DNA of 45,065 nucleotides from an uncultured Muribaculaceae bacterium (GCA_947175145.1 CAMWLY010000009.1:1-45065); one strand, 5' to 3'. Positions 30,305 to 41,331 are shown, counted from the first letter of the stretch. Notes: generated from the sequence alone by a model not told the origin. Numbers and translations are program-made.

Positions 30305-31062
30305 TTTTTATTTGATTGAGCACTTCTTTGAGATTTATCACCTTTGGAGGCCTTATTCACTCTGGCACGAACCTGAGCCTCTTTATTCTCTGCCGCCTGA
30401 AGAATCTGAGCGGCAGCTTGCGGACTTAATTGCTTATCTTGCTGTTGCTTTTGTTCCTGCTGATTTTGTTGCTGCTGATTCTGCTGCTGATTTTGTTGCT
30501 GCTTATCTTTATTTTTGTCCTGATCCTGCTTATCCTGATTTTTATTCTGTTGGTTCTTATCCTGTTGATTCTTAAGATTCAGTTGCGCAATCCTTAGATT
30601 CCGGCGGGCTCTGTCATCATTGGGGTCGATACGCAATGTCTGCTTATAGTAATCAATCGCTTTCTGATACTCTTTTGAGTTGAATTCGATGTTTCCTAAA
30701 TTATAATTTGCCTTCGCAGCCAACCCGGGCTTCTCTTTAGCCAAATTAGTCACGGCTCCGAATGCTTCTTTCGCTTTCTTTATATGAGCAACACTCCGTG
30801 CAGTGGTATCTTGCAGATTAACCACCTGGCGAATTTCCGCAAGTCCTAAATTATATCTGGCTTCAGCAGAATTCGGATTCTCCTCAAGAGCCTTTTCGTA
30901 AAAAGAAGCAGCCTCGACCCATTTGCTCTCGCGATACTTATTATTCCCTGCACTTATGGCTTTACGCTCCCGGCGCGTAGTCTCACCTTTAGCCATTACG
31001 CTTGCCGGTGAAGTAATAACCATGAATGCAATTACTATGATATAAGCTAATCTTTGTATCAT
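30298..31062 (-). CDS. batC: BatC-like TPR protein with Q/N/K-rich linker
   Basis: TPRs followed by NQQDKNQQNKNQDKQDQDKNKDKQQQNQQQNQQQQNQQEQKQQQDKQ. Confidence 0.85.
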   Translation of the reverse strand: MIQRLAYIIVIAFMVITSPASVMAKGETTRRERKAISAGNNKYRESKWVEAASFYEKALEENPNSAEARYNLGLAEIRQVVNLQDTTARSVAHIKKAKEAFGAVTNLAKEKPGLAAKANYNLGNIEFNSKEYQKAIDYYKQTLRIDPNDDRARRNLRIAQLNLKNQQDKNQQNKNQDKQDQDKNKDKQQQNQQQNQQQQNQQEQKQQQDKQLSPQAAAQILQAAENKEAQVRARVNKASKGDKSQRSAQSNKKW

Positions 31063-32147
31063 CTTCCTACCTCCTTTCTAACTTGAGTTCTTTTAGAGAC
31101 GCGCATTCGCGAATCTCTGCGAAAAAAGGAAATCTTGTCGAGCCATGCGATTTTAGTATCAAGTAAGAAGAAATCTATAAGAATACATATAAATGCCAAC
31201 CAACCAAAGGCCGCATACAGTTCATCGTGTACCGAATATGCGCTTGTCTCCATGGCGGCTTTCTTGAGAGTAGATAATTGCGAATCCAGATCATTAAGGG
31301 CTGTTCGGTCAGATGCATTGACATATATACCCTTCCCCTCCTTGGCAATCTGCTTTGCCATAGTTTCATTTAGAGCAGTCTTCACTATTTCCCCGGTCGT
31401 TTCATCGGGCATGTAACCACCGTTATAGGGGATTGGCACAGGGGTAACAGAACCTACACCGACTACATCAACCTGAATGCCGGCTTTAACAGCTTCCTTG
31501 ACTGACTGACTTACCGCCTCGGCATTTTCAAGTTCCTCGGCATCTGTGATAAGGATTATGGCTTTTCCTATATTCTTATTATCACTAAATGAATTCACAG
31601 CCATATTTATGGCTTCCGAAATGTTAGTGCCCTGCACTGCAACTTGCGAAGGATCTATAGAATTGAGGAACATCTTGGCGGAAACATAGTCATTAGTGAC
31701 CGGTATCAAGGTATACGGAGCACCTGCATATTCTATCAGGCCTACCCTATCGCTGTCAAGACGGTTTATAAGTTTCTCGAGCACCAGCTTTGCCGTGCGC
31801 ATTCTGTCAGGCCCGTCAGGGCTTTCTGTCGCAGAAGCAAGCATGGAATTTGAGGCATCCATGGCTATCACAACCTCTATACCCTCCTTGACTGTCTTCT
31901 CATCTTTAACACCACCCCATGGACGGGCAATTGCAAGGATAAGAAATACAATAGCAAGAAGTTGAAGTGTAATTTTAATCGCCGGTTTATATGGAGATAC
32001 TTCGGGCATCAATGCTGATATAACATTGAGATTTCCGAATTTGCGCAGGTCGCGCTTGCGCTGCCATCTTGCCCAGATGTATAGTAAAGCTACCACCGGA
32101 ACAATCAGCAGTAATATAAGGAGAGCTGGATAAGCAAAACTGAACAT
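31059..32147 (-). CDS. batB: BatB-like von Willebrand factor A membrane protein
   Basis: VVIAMDASNSMLA MIDAS, N- and C-terminal TM segments. Confidence 0.88.
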   Translation of the reverse strand: MFSFAYPALLILLLIVPVVALLYIWARWQRKRDLRKFGNLNVISALMPEVSPYKPAIKITLQLLAIVFLILAIARPWGGVKDEKTVKEGIEVVIAMDASNSMLASATESPDGPDRMRTAKLVLEKLINRLDSDRVGLIEYAGAPYTLIPVTNDYVSAKMFLNSIDPSQVAVQGTNISEAINMAVNSFSDNKNIGKAIILITDAEELENAEAVSQSVKEAVKAGIQVDVVGVGSVTPVPIPYNGGYMPDETTGEIVKTALNETMAKQIAKEGKGIYVNASDRTALNDLDSQLSTLKKAAMETSAYSVHDELYAAFGWLAFICILIDFFLLDTKIAWLDKISFFRRDSRMRVSKRTQVRKEVGR

Positions 32148-32186
32148 ATTAACTATGTATCATAAAATTATAGTTCTTAATCCGAA

Positions 32187-33164
32187 TCAGGGGATTCGTC
32201 TCAGAACTGTATATCTCAACACAATTGCAGTTAAAAAACAACCAAAGGCAATCCATGCCCAAAGCATATAATTTTCATCTACATGCGTGAAATTATCGAC
32301 ATTAATCTTGGACTTCTCAAGAGCATCAATTTCTTCAAAAACCGCGCGAAGGGTTCTTGAATCAGTAGCTCTGAAATACTTTCCACCGGTAGAGAGGGCC
32401 AGATCTTTCAAGGCATCTTCATCGATTTTGGTTTCCATTGTTGTCGTGGAGAAACCATAAGGATCGGTTATATTGATTACCCCATTGGTGCCGACACCAA
32501 TAGAATAGATACGTATACCTTTCTGCTTAGCAATCTGAGCGGCAGTGGCCGGAGCAACCTCACCGGCATTGTTAGTACCATCGGTCAAAAGTATGATACT
32601 TTTGGACTTGGCCTGTCCTGCTACCAGACGATTGATCGAAGATACCAATCCGTCTCCTATGGCTGTTCCGTCATTAAGCGCGCCGGTTTTAGCATTATGG
32701 ATTGCATTTACTAGTGCAGCCTTATCATTGGTCAAAGGCATTAATGACAAGCTCTCACCTGAAAATGCCACAAATCCAATATTGTCATTGGGTCGCTGTG
32801 TCACAAACTTTGAAGCTACTTCCTTGGCGGCATCTATTCTGTTGGGCTGCAAGTCTGTGGCAAGCATTGAACTTGAGATATCAAGAGCCAAAACTATATC
32901 TGTTCCTTCAATAGAAGATGAATGCATCGAATCATGGACTTGCGGACGTGCGAGTGCTATAATCAATGTAGCCAATGCCGCAAGTTTGAGTGCAAACTCC
33001 AAGTGCATTAGAATCACGCGAAAGGAGGCTTTATAACTTGATAATGATGCCACGCTCGACACTCCCAATGAAGGGGAGGCCACTTTCCATTTTTTTATAT
33101 ACCAAATAATAATAGGTATCAACAACAGAAGAAACCATAAGGCCCATGAGTTCTTGAAAATCAT
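32187..33164 (-). CDS. batA: BatA-like von Willebrand factor A membrane protein
   Basis: IVLALDISSSMLATD MIDAS, SIILLTDGTNNAG, TM segments. Confidence 0.9.
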   Translation of the reverse strand: MIFKNSWALWFLLLLIPIIIWYIKKWKVASPSLGVSSVASLSSYKASFRVILMHLEFALKLAALATLIIALARPQVHDSMHSSSIEGTDIVLALDISSSMLATDLQPNRIDAAKEVASKFVTQRPNDNIGFVAFSGESLSLMPLTNDKAALVNAIHNAKTGALNDGTAIGDGLVSSINRLVAGQAKSKSIILLTDGTNNAGEVAPATAAQIAKQKGIRIYSIGVGTNGVINITDPYGFSTTTMETKIDEDALKDLALSTGGKYFRATDSRTLRAVFEEIDALEKSKINVDNFTHVDENYMLWAWIAFGCFLTAIVLRYTVLRRIP

Positions 33165-34156
33165 GACTTACCTCCTTCCCTTATTTTTGAATCGGCATTT
33201 TCTTCTTCCGGAGCCGGTTTTGTCTGCTCCACGAACTTAACTGCATTTTCAAATGCGAGTACATTATCATCGGGCAGAGGGCGCACTTTAGCAAATTTGA
33301 CAAAGTCCGCCATATCGAGAATTTGTCTGACTATAGGTCGCTGCTCAGCTGTCTGATGATCATGGCCAAGTCTCTGCAGAATCTGCCTTGAGGTCATCTC
33401 CATGGCATTTATTCCGAATCTGCCTGAGAGATAGCGTCTGATGATATCGGTAAGTTCTGTATAATATGACTTCTCAAGACCTTTTTCCCAAAGTCCCTTA
33501 GCCTTAAGATTCTTCAAATCCCTGACTGCTTTTTCGTAGGGAGTCGGTTCCGGTTTTTTGGGGAGAAGCGAACCTTTCTGTTTCACTCTTCTTGTTGCCC
33601 ATATAAATACACATATTGCGACTGCAACAATTAATATTATCCACCAATAATCCAAAAACCAGTCGGGCACGAAATCGAAAAAAGATTTCTCTGCCGGATC
33701 CGATACCGAAGCATAATCATTTATTGTGTCATTTGCAGAAGCCTTAACCGGCACTACTTTGAGTGCCACCCGATTAGAATGAAGAGTGTCAGAACCCGAT
33801 ATATACAACAACTCGGGCAACTGATACATGCCCGAATCAAAAGATTGCACCGGAATATCGTAAGATAATGAGAGCATGTTGCCTTGTCTTACGGTATCGA
33901 CCGCGATTGGGGCACGCAATTCAACACTGTCACCACAAACCGGATATATACCTCTCTCCGTGAGTTGTTTATTTAATAAGAGCTCACCCTTGACATTGGC
34001 CGGCCTTGATACTTTAAGATGAAGAAGTGTCTGGCGTCCCATCTGAATATACACAGAATCCAATGAAGCCTGAATAGAGTCTGCATTAATTCCGGCAAAA
34101 GGCAATAGAGAAGCCAAAACCAATATGATATATCTTAAACTTTGTTTCATTGTCAC
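33161..34156 (-). CDS. Membrane protein of the Bat operon (DUF4381/BatD-tail-like)
   Basis: signal peptide, beta-rich ectodomain, TM, SYYTELTDIIRRYLSGRFGINAMEMTSRQIL cytoplasmic segment. Confidence 0.72.
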   Translation of the reverse strand: MTMKQSLRYIILVLASLLPFAGINADSIQASLDSVYIQMGRQTLLHLKVSRPANVKGELLLNKQLTERGIYPVCGDSVELRAPIAVDTVRQGNMLSLSYDIPVQSFDSGMYQLPELLYISGSDTLHSNRVALKVVPVKASANDTINDYASVSDPAEKSFFDFVPDWFLDYWWIILIVAVAICVFIWATRRVKQKGSLLPKKPEPTPYEKAVRDLKNLKAKGLWEKGLEKSYYTELTDIIRRYLSGRFGINAMEMTSRQILQRLGHDHQTAEQRPIVRQILDMADFVKFAKVRPLPDDNVLAFENAVKFVEQTKPAPEEENADSKIREGGKS

Positions 34157-34208
34157 TCATGATGGCATTAATACCTGCGATGTGTGGTATCAACTGCCCG
34201 GTGAATTA

Positions 34209-35081
34209 TTACTTTCTACGCCTGAATAGCGTAAGCAACGCTTTAACGAAATCCTCATCTGTGCTTACAGATGCCATATCTACGCCACACTTGGTTGTAA
34301 TTGAACTTAATTTTTGCTGTCTTTCATACCAAGCCTTGGCATAAGACTGTCTTGTAGTCTTTGAAGAGGTGTCTACCCACAAATCGCGACCGGTCTCCAT
34401 ATCGTGCATTCTCACCAATCCGACATTGGGCATCGTGGCATCACGCCTGTCATAAACCTGCACCGCATAAAGCGCATGTTTACGATTTGCGATAGTCATA
34501 GATTGAGAGTAGTCATGATTGTCTATAAAATCACTCAGAAGAAATGCGGTGGATCTTTTTTTAATAGCATTAGTGAGAAATTTTAATGCTATATCAATAT
34601 CAGTGCCGCGTGATTCAGGCTCAAAATTTATTATTTCTCTGATGATTAATAGTATATGTTTTCTTCCTTTTTTAGGTGGAATAAACTTTTCTATCTTATC
34701 GGAGAAAAAGATGACCCCGACTTTGTCATTGTTCTGGATAGAAGAGAATGCAAGCGTGGCAGCGATTTCAGCCATTTTTTCTTTTTTTGAATCACCACAA
34801 GCGCCAAAATCGCGACTTCCGCTCACATCTATCAGCAGCATTACGGTCAGTTCGCGCTCCTCTTCATAAACTTTTACGTATGGTTTATTTGTGCGCGAAG
34901 TGACATTCCAGTCAATATCGCGCACATCATCACCGGGTTCATATTCCCTGACTTCACTGAATATCACACCGCGACCTTTAAATGCGCTGTGATATTCACC
35001 GGCAAAGATGTTCTGACTCAAACCACGAGTCTTGATTTCTATCCGGCGGATTTTTCTTATCAACTCGTTGGCATCCATCAT
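34209..35081 (-). CDS. DUF58 domain-containing protein
   Basis: GRGVIFSEVREYEPGDDVRDIDWNVTSRTNKPYVKVYEEERELTVMLLIDVSGS. Confidence 0.93.
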   Translation of the reverse strand: MMDANELIRKIRRIEIKTRGLSQNIFAGEYHSAFKGRGVIFSEVREYEPGDDVRDIDWNVTSRTNKPYVKVYEEERELTVMLLIDVSGSRDFGACGDSKKEKMAEIAATLAFSSIQNNDKVGVIFFSDKIEKFIPPKKGRKHILLIIREIINFEPESRGTDIDIALKFLTNAIKKRSTAFLLSDFIDNHDYSQSMTIANRKHALYAVQVYDRRDATMPNVGLVRMHDMETGRDLWVDTSSKTTRQSYAKAWYERQQKLSSITTKCGVDMASVSTDEDFVKALLTLFRRRK

Positions 35082-36076
35082 CAGGGCACCTCTACCTTAT
35101 CTAAAATTCCGGTTATGACTTCATCGGAAGTGATATTATTTGCTTCCGCTTCGTATGTCAACCCAATGCGGTGACGGAGCACATCGTGACACACGGCACG
35201 CACATCTTCAGGAATCACATATCCGCGACCTTGCAGGAAGGCATAAGCGCGCGCTGCAAGCGCCAGGCTTATAGATGCACGCGGAGACGCTCCAAATGAT
35301 ATGATACTTTCGAGGTCATTTAGGCCATATTTGCCCGGTTCGCGAGTAGCGAAAACTATATCTACGATATAATTCTCAATCTTCTCATCGATATAAACTT
35401 TCTGGACTATTTTCTGAACTTCAAGAATTTCCTTTGTATCAAGAATCGGGCGAATCTCTTCGAGAGCGCCATATATATTCTGGCGTATGATTTGTTTTTC
35501 TTCTTCCTTTTTGGGATAACCTATCACAACCTTGAGCAGGAAGCGGTCAACCTGCGCTTCAGGCAGCGGATAAGTACCTTCCTGTTCAATAGGATTTTGG
35601 GTAGCCATAACCAGGAATGGCTGCGGCAACGGATATGTGCTGTCACCGATAGTTACCTGTCGTTCCTGCATGGCTTCAAGAAGAGCACTCTGCACTTTAG
35701 ACGGAGCACGGTTGATTTCATCGGCTAATACGAAATTGGCAAACACAGGACCTTTTTTCACCTCAAAAGATTCCTTCTTGACACTATATATCAGTGTGCC
35801 GATTACATCTGCAGGAAGCAAGTCCGGTGTAAACTGGATTCGGCTGTATTTTGCATCAACTAAATGAGCAAGTGTCTTTATAGCGAGCGTCTTTGCAAGA
35901 CCCGGAACACCTTCAAGCAATATATGACCATTGCAAAGCAAAGCTATCAGCAGTGAATCCACAAGATGTTTCTGACCCACAATACGCCGATCCATGCCGG
36001 TGCGAATCATAGTGACAAAATTAGTCTTTGAAGCAATCAGATCCTGAAGATCCCTGATATTCACGGTTTCATTCAT
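35081..36076 (-). CDS. MoxR family AAA+ ATPase
   Basis: HILLEGVPGLAKTLAIK, FVLADEINRAPSKVQSALLEAMQERQVTIG, ATQNPIEQEGTYPLPEAQVDRFL. Confidence 0.96.
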   Translation of the reverse strand: MNETVNIRDLQDLIASKTNFVTMIRTGMDRRIVGQKHLVDSLLIALLCNGHILLEGVPGLAKTLAIKTLAHLVDAKYSRIQFTPDLLPADVIGTLIYSVKKESFEVKKGPVFANFVLADEINRAPSKVQSALLEAMQERQVTIGDSTYPLPQPFLVMATQNPIEQEGTYPLPEAQVDRFLLKVVIGYPKKEEEKQIIRQNIYGALEEIRPILDTKEILEVQKIVQKVYIDEKIENYIVDIVFATREPGKYGLNDLESIISFGASPRASISLALAARAYAFLQGRGYVIPEDVRAVCHDVLRHRIGLTYEAEANNITSDEVITGILDKVEVP

Positions 36077-36243
36077 CAGCTTGATAATATTTTGACTGTT
36101 TTAATAATATGAGGAAGAGATATAATTATGGAATCCTAATATGGTGCTTCTACAGAATAATAACCTGAATTCAACCAAGCATTAACTACCAAGTTTCCTA
36201 ATAATCAGAATTTTGTATCTACACCAGTTGAAAAAACCAAAAT

Positions 36244-36278
36244 TCGGTGTGCCTGAAACTAAATTTCCGACACACCGA
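36244..36278 (-). terminator. Hairpin terminator downstream of thiL
   Basis: TCGGTGTG...CACACCGA 8 bp arms; minus-strand tail ATTTTGGTTTTTTC. Confidence 0.65.
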
Positions 36279-36343
36279 TACAAAATTACGATATTTTACT
36301 GAATTGAGAATCTACGGATTGTTAAATAACGTAAATTCGATTC

Positions 36344-37390
36344 TTATTTCTTATCTTCAGTAAAAGCATTCCAGCCTTGTGCACTTATCGGCATCTCTTG
36401 GCCATCACGAGTAACCATAGCAGCCCCGAGTTCCGGCTTGGTGATATAGCCTATCATGGTTACTCCCTTTAATTTTTCAATCTTTTCATTGTCCGTGAGC
36501 GGAACTGTGAAAAGCAATTCATAATCCTCACCTCCATTCATAGCTGCCATAATCAGATCCATATTGAATTCTTCCGCCATTACAGCTGTCTGATAATCAA
36601 TTGGTATTCTATCTTCATATACACGGCAACCCACATTGGAGTCCTTGCAGATGTGGAGTAGTTCGCTGCTTAGTCCGTCGCTGACATCCATCATCGCAGT
36701 GGGAAGAATTGAATTCTCTGCAAGAATCCTGATTATGTCGCCTCTTGCCTCCGGCTTAAGCTGACGCTCGAGGATATATTCTTTTCCTGCAAAATCCGGT
36801 TGGAATCCCGGGGCAGCGCCTGCGGCAACCTTGTTTTCTCGTTCGAGAAGTTGTAAGCCCATATAAGCCGCACCCAAGTCACCGCTGACACAGATAATAT
36901 CGGTTGGTTTTGCTCCGCTACGGAGCACATATTTACCTTTTTCGACCTCGCCTATACAGGTAATGCTTATCACCAATCCCGTAACGGAAGCGGAGGTATC
37001 GCCGCCTACCAAGTCAACACCATACTGCTGACATGCAAGTCGGATCCCAGCGTAAAGTTCCTCTATATGCTCCACTGTGAAGCGGCTTGATACTCCGAGG
37101 CCAACTGTTATCTGCTTCGGTTGTCCGTTCATAGCATAGACATCGCTGAAATTTACAATAGCAGCCTTATAGCCAAGATGCTTCAACGGCACATATCGCA
37201 GATCAAAGTGGATTCCTTCAAGCAGCAGGTCGGTTGTAACCAATGTCTCCTTATCTGCGAAATCGAGCACAGCAGCATCATCTCCAACTCCAATCTTTGT
37301 GGAATCGTTGATTACAGGCATTTCCCGGGTTAGTCTGTCTATAAGTCCAAACTCACCCAGTGTAGAAATTTCTGTCTGATTGTTTTCCAT
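36344..37390 (-). CDS. thiL: Thiamine-monophosphate kinase
   Basis: GVGDDAAVLDF, TTDLLLEGIHFDL, LVGGDTSAS, MNGGEDYELLFTV. Confidence 0.95.
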   Translation of the reverse strand: MENNQTEISTLGEFGLIDRLTREMPVINDSTKIGVGDDAAVLDFADKETLVTTDLLLEGIHFDLRYVPLKHLGYKAAIVNFSDVYAMNGQPKQITVGLGVSSRFTVEHIEELYAGIRLACQQYGVDLVGGDTSASVTGLVISITCIGEVEKGKYVLRSGAKPTDIICVSGDLGAAYMGLQLLERENKVAAGAAPGFQPDFAGKEYILERQLKPEARGDIIRILAENSILPTAMMDVSDGLSSELLHICKDSNVGCRVYEDRIPIDYQTAVMAEEFNMDLIMAAMNGGEDYELLFTVPLTDNEKIEKLKGVTMIGYITKPELGAAMVTRDGQEMPISAQGWNAFTEDKK

Positions 37391-37409
37391 AGTCTACAGA
37401 TAAGAAATA

Positions 37410-38237
37410 TTATCTGATGCGCGATAGCATCTCTGTGATAATTGAAGTCATGACAGGTTGTGCCTTAACAGCAGCCTTCTGCACCTCTTCATGAGTAGGC
37501 ACCTCCTTGATATCCTTACCACCAAGGTCTGTAATTACGGATACACCGAACACACACATGCCGGCATGGTTAGCCACAATAACTTCAGGCACTGTCGACA
37601 TGCCAACGGCATCACCGCCAATCACACGGAAATATTCATACTCTGCTGGAGTTTCAAAAGTCGGACCGGCGGTTCCGACATAAACACCATGCATCAGTCT
37701 GATACCTTTCTCACGCGCAATATCATCGGCCATATTGATAAGTGCACAGCTGTAGGCTTCGGTCATGGCCGGGAATCGGGGGCCAAGTTCATCGTAATTG
37801 CGACCGCGCAGAGGATTCTCGGGGAAAAGATTGATATGGTCTGTAATTACCATAACATCTCCAACCTGAAACTCCTTATTCATACCGCCGGCAGCATTAC
37901 TTACAAACAGGGTGTCAATACCCAGCTCACGCATAACACGCACGGGGAAAGTAACCTGCTTCATATCATAGCCTTCATAGTAGTGGAAGCGTCCTTGCAT
38001 GGCCATGATATATTTGCCGCCAAGGTTTCCGAATATCAGCTTGCCGGAATGTCCCTCTACTGTAGAAACCGGGAAATCCGGAATATCTTCATATTTAAGT
38101 TCTGTGATTATTTCCATGTGGTTGACCAGCTCTCCGAGACCGGTGCCAAGGATTACAGCTGTGTCGGGAAGTGATTCAACTTTACCACGAATGTATGATG
38201 CTGAATCCTTAATTTTATCAAAATAATTCTTTTCCAT
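37410..38237 (-). CDS. Purine nucleoside phosphorylase I
   Basis: ILGTGLGELVNHM, VSNAAGGMN, VYVGTAGPTFETPAEYEYFRVIGGDAVGMSTVPEVIVANHAGM. Confidence 0.95.
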   Translation of the reverse strand: MEKNYFDKIKDSASYIRGKVESLPDTAVILGTGLGELVNHMEIITELKYEDIPDFPVSTVEGHSGKLIFGNLGGKYIMAMQGRFHYYEGYDMKQVTFPVRVMRELGIDTLFVSNAAGGMNKEFQVGDVMVITDHINLFPENPLRGRNYDELGPRFPAMTEAYSCALINMADDIAREKGIRLMHGVYVGTAGPTFETPAEYEYFRVIGGDAVGMSTVPEVIVANHAGMCVFGVSVITDLGGKDIKEVPTHEEVQKAAVKAQPVMTSIITEMLSRIR

Positions 38238-38335
38238 GATTTTACGATTTGGGTTATTAATGTTACAAATTTATTTAAGCAAATAACCATAATTTGAAAC
38301 AATGGTTCCAAAGTAATGGTTTAAGAAAGATACTA

Positions 38336-39421
38336 TCAATGACCAAGAGACGCGCAAAGGTCCGATATTATATCCGTATTCTCAAGACCTTGCACCATTT
38401 TCACTGAAATTGGCACATAATATACCGAGGGCTTCAATTTCGCCGGGAAATATGGATTATACGCCAATCTGATCGCATCTTTTTCAGTCGTAATCATGAT
38501 CTTATGCCGACCCGGCATTTTAGCGAATTTCTCAGACAGCTCTTTAATGTCGGCACGTGTGAAATCGTGATGATCCGGATAATGCGCAATTACGACCTTG
38601 AACGGATAGCGGTTAAAATGACGAATGAACCCTCGGGGATTGGCGATGCCGGTCACAAGCATAACACTATCCTCGGAGTTAAGATTATTCAGATCTACAT
38701 AATATGGTCTGTCATTGGGGAAAACAGGAGTTAAATCTCCATACTCATAATTGGAGAAATATAACTTCTGATAGGGCATCAAAGCCAACTGCTTTGATAT
38801 CAGCCTAAGATCCAATGGCTTTACCATTCGCGGACACTTGGTGACAATCACCATATCCGCCCTATGGGTCTGATGCGCTGATTCCCGGAGTCGTCCTAAA
38901 GGCAACAAATGATCATCATATACCGGACGATTATAGTCCATCAGAAGCACATTTATCTTGGGTTTCACATATCTGTGCTGATATGCATCATCGAGCAGGA
39001 TGAGCTGGGTATCCGGAAATTGCGACATAATCTCCTTGATTCCCTTACGTCTGTTCTCACAAACCGCCACTTTTACCCTCGGCCCTAATTTGCGATATAT
39101 CTGCAGTGGCTCATCGCCTATGGTATCAGGTGTACTCTTATCGTTGGCCAATATAAAACCCTTGGTTTTTCTTTTGTAACCTCTGCTTAAGACAGCGATA
39201 TTATATGATGAGGAAATCATACCGGCCACATATTCCACATGTGGAGTCTTCCCGGTGCCACCTACGGTGATATTACCAATACTTACAATTGGAACATCGA
39301 ATTCTTCGGCCACTAAAATTTTGTGGTCAAACATCCAATTTCTGACACCTGTAATTCCTCCGTATATCCACGACAGAGGTTTAAGTATATAGGGCAGAAT
39401 CTTATGGATTGAAGCTTTCAA
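38336..39421 (-). CDS. lpxK: Tetraacyldisaccharide 4'-kinase
   Basis: VPIVSIGNITVGGTGKTPHVEYVA, LDDAYQHRYVKPKINVLLMDY. Confidence 0.95.
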   Translation of the reverse strand: MKASIHKILPYILKPLSWIYGGITGVRNWMFDHKILVAEEFDVPIVSIGNITVGGTGKTPHVEYVAGMISSSYNIAVLSRGYKRKTKGFILANDKSTPDTIGDEPLQIYRKLGPRVKVAVCENRRKGIKEIMSQFPDTQLILLDDAYQHRYVKPKINVLLMDYNRPVYDDHLLPLGRLRESAHQTHRADMVIVTKCPRMVKPLDLRLISKQLALMPYQKLYFSNYEYGDLTPVFPNDRPYYVDLNNLNSEDSVMLVTGIANPRGFIRHFNRYPFKVVIAHYPDHHDFTRADIKELSEKFAKMPGRHKIMITTEKDAIRLAYNPYFPAKLKPSVYYVPISVKMVQGLENTDIISDLCASLGH

Positions 39422-39480
39422 ATCTATAGATGGTTTATGATGTGGTAACCGGAATTAAGTATCTCCTGAACTTAACGAAA

Positions 39481-41286
39481 TCAATAATTTATGTTTATAT
39501 CCACCATGCGGGTCTGTATGGGCTTGCGTGCAAGTATTTTTTCAATAATCCATTGTGAGATTACATCCTGATTTTTTCTGTTAACAGCTTCCTGCAACGC
39601 TTTCATAGATGTGGTTCCCATCTGAATCATATTCCATACTGTCGGTTCTTCATTAGGATATGCAGCCAGATCGAAGTTATCTTTTATGCCTGCTTTTGCA
39701 GCCGTCCAATCTATAGCCGCCTGAAGCAAACCCAATTCGTCAACGAGACCAATTTTTTTAGCGGTTATAGCATTCCATACACGTCCTTCGGCAATGCACT
39801 TCACCTTCTCTTTGGGCATCTTTCGACCTTCGGCCACACGACTTACAAATTGGTCATATCCTCTCTCAACCATCTTCTGCATAACATCAAGTTGCTCTGC
39901 ATCAAGTGGTTTGAATGGATTTATAAAATTAGCACCCGGATTTGTGCTTACTTCAGCCACATGCACTCCAATCTTATCGAGTGTCCCCTTGAAATTGGGA
40001 ATTAATCCGAAAATACCAATCGAACCGGTTATGGTCATGGGGTCGGCAAATATTCTATCAGCCTTGGCCGAAATCCAATAGCCACCTGAGGCTGCGGTAC
40101 CTCCCATAGATACAGCCAATGGTTTACCTTTGGATTGGAAATAATCGAGAGCCTCTCCTATCTGGTCACTGCCAAACACAGAACCTCCGGGAGAATCGAC
40201 CCTAAGCACGAGACCTTTTACATTTTTATCATCAGCGAGTTCGGTAATCACCGGAACAAGCTTTTCATAATTAATCTCATTATTATTACCATCGGCAATT
40301 TCTCCACTTGCAAAAAGCACTGCAATTTGCTTCTTTGACTTATAATCAGCACCCCAGGGGGTCTGAGCGGCAAGCACCGAAGGTTTTACATAATTTAGTT
40401 TCTTTACTTCCCTCCCGGATATGTCAGCAAACATAGGGTCAATGGCACGTTCATAAACGAGCGAATCGATGAGGCCTGCTTTTACAGCTTCTGTTGCCTT
40501 CGCCATCGAGATATGATTCTTGTTAATCAGCGAATCGATGCCTGCCTCAGTCACTTTCTTCCTGCCTTCGGCTATGCCTGCACGCATATATTGCCACATC
40601 ACATTAAGCAATGTATCAAGTTGCGCACGGGCCGGTTCACTCATATCATTGAGTATCATCGGCTCTACGGCTGATTTATAGGTACCTACTTTAACAACCT
40701 GAAATTCTATGCCAACTTTGTCAAAAAAGTCTTTAAGAAAGAAGTTCTGTGACATCAGGCCTTGAAGATTCAATTCTCCCTGAGGGTTCATATAGATTTT
40801 ATCAGCCTGTGAGGCCACAAAATAAGAACCTTGAGTATATGAATCAGCGTATGCTATAATTTTCTTTTTCCCTTCGGATTTCTTTTTGAAATTCTTGAGC
40901 TCGGTGCGTATGGCATTGAATGTGGCTCCTGAAGCTTGCGGAACACCGCATTTCAGATAGATAGCGACAATATCATCATTGACTGCCGCTTCCCTGATAG
41001 CCTGAGATATTACATCAAGTGTAGAGGGTTCTGACAAGTTTCCCTGAAGTACTGCCATGATACTTGGCTCGGAGGGTCGCATACGCTCTTCAATAGGGCC
41101 ATCAAGATCTATCACCAGGACACTGCGCGACTTGACCTGACCATCTGTAGAGGATGACGCCATATTTATGGCCATGTTCCCGATCATTGCAAACACGAAC
41201 ATTATCGAGCAAACTATTACCAGAATAAAGGCAAGCCATGCACCGACAAATGATGATAGGGCGTTAAGCAGAAACCGTTTTAACAT
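39481..41286 (-). CDS. sppA: Signal peptide peptidase SppA, 67K type
   Basis: LRVDSPGGSVFGSDQI, MGGTAASGGYWISAKADRIFADPMTITGSIGIFG. Confidence 0.94.
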   Translation of the reverse strand: MLKRFLLNALSSFVGAWLAFILVIVCSIMFVFAMIGNMAINMASSSTDGQVKSRSVLVIDLDGPIEERMRPSEPSIMAVLQGNLSEPSTLDVISQAIREAAVNDDIVAIYLKCGVPQASGATFNAIRTELKNFKKKSEGKKKIIAYADSYTQGSYFVASQADKIYMNPQGELNLQGLMSQNFFLKDFFDKVGIEFQVVKVGTYKSAVEPMILNDMSEPARAQLDTLLNVMWQYMRAGIAEGRKKVTEAGIDSLINKNHISMAKATEAVKAGLIDSLVYERAIDPMFADISGREVKKLNYVKPSVLAAQTPWGADYKSKKQIAVLFASGEIADGNNNEINYEKLVPVITELADDKNVKGLVLRVDSPGGSVFGSDQIGEALDYFQSKGKPLAVSMGGTAASGGYWISAKADRIFADPMTITGSIGIFGLIPNFKGTLDKIGVHVAEVSTNPGANFINPFKPLDAEQLDVMQKMVERGYDQFVSRVAEGRKMPKEKVKCIAEGRVWNAITAKKIGLVDELGLLQAAIDWTAAKAGIKDNFDLAAYPNEEPTVWNMIQMGTTSMKALQEAVNRKNQDVISQWIIEKILARKPIQTRMVDININY

Positions 41287-41331
41287 TGTTGTAATATTGA
41301 TTTTGAAATTCAGGTTGTTTCAACTAAAATC

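Noticed and set aside
32545-33036. 163 aa + strand ORF antisense to batA
   Set aside because: Shadow of a strong VWA gene; composition not protein-like
37458-38174. 238 aa + strand ORF antisense to purine nucleoside phosphorylase
   Set aside because: Wholly inside a well-supported conserved gene; no recognisable domain; typical antisense shadow ORF
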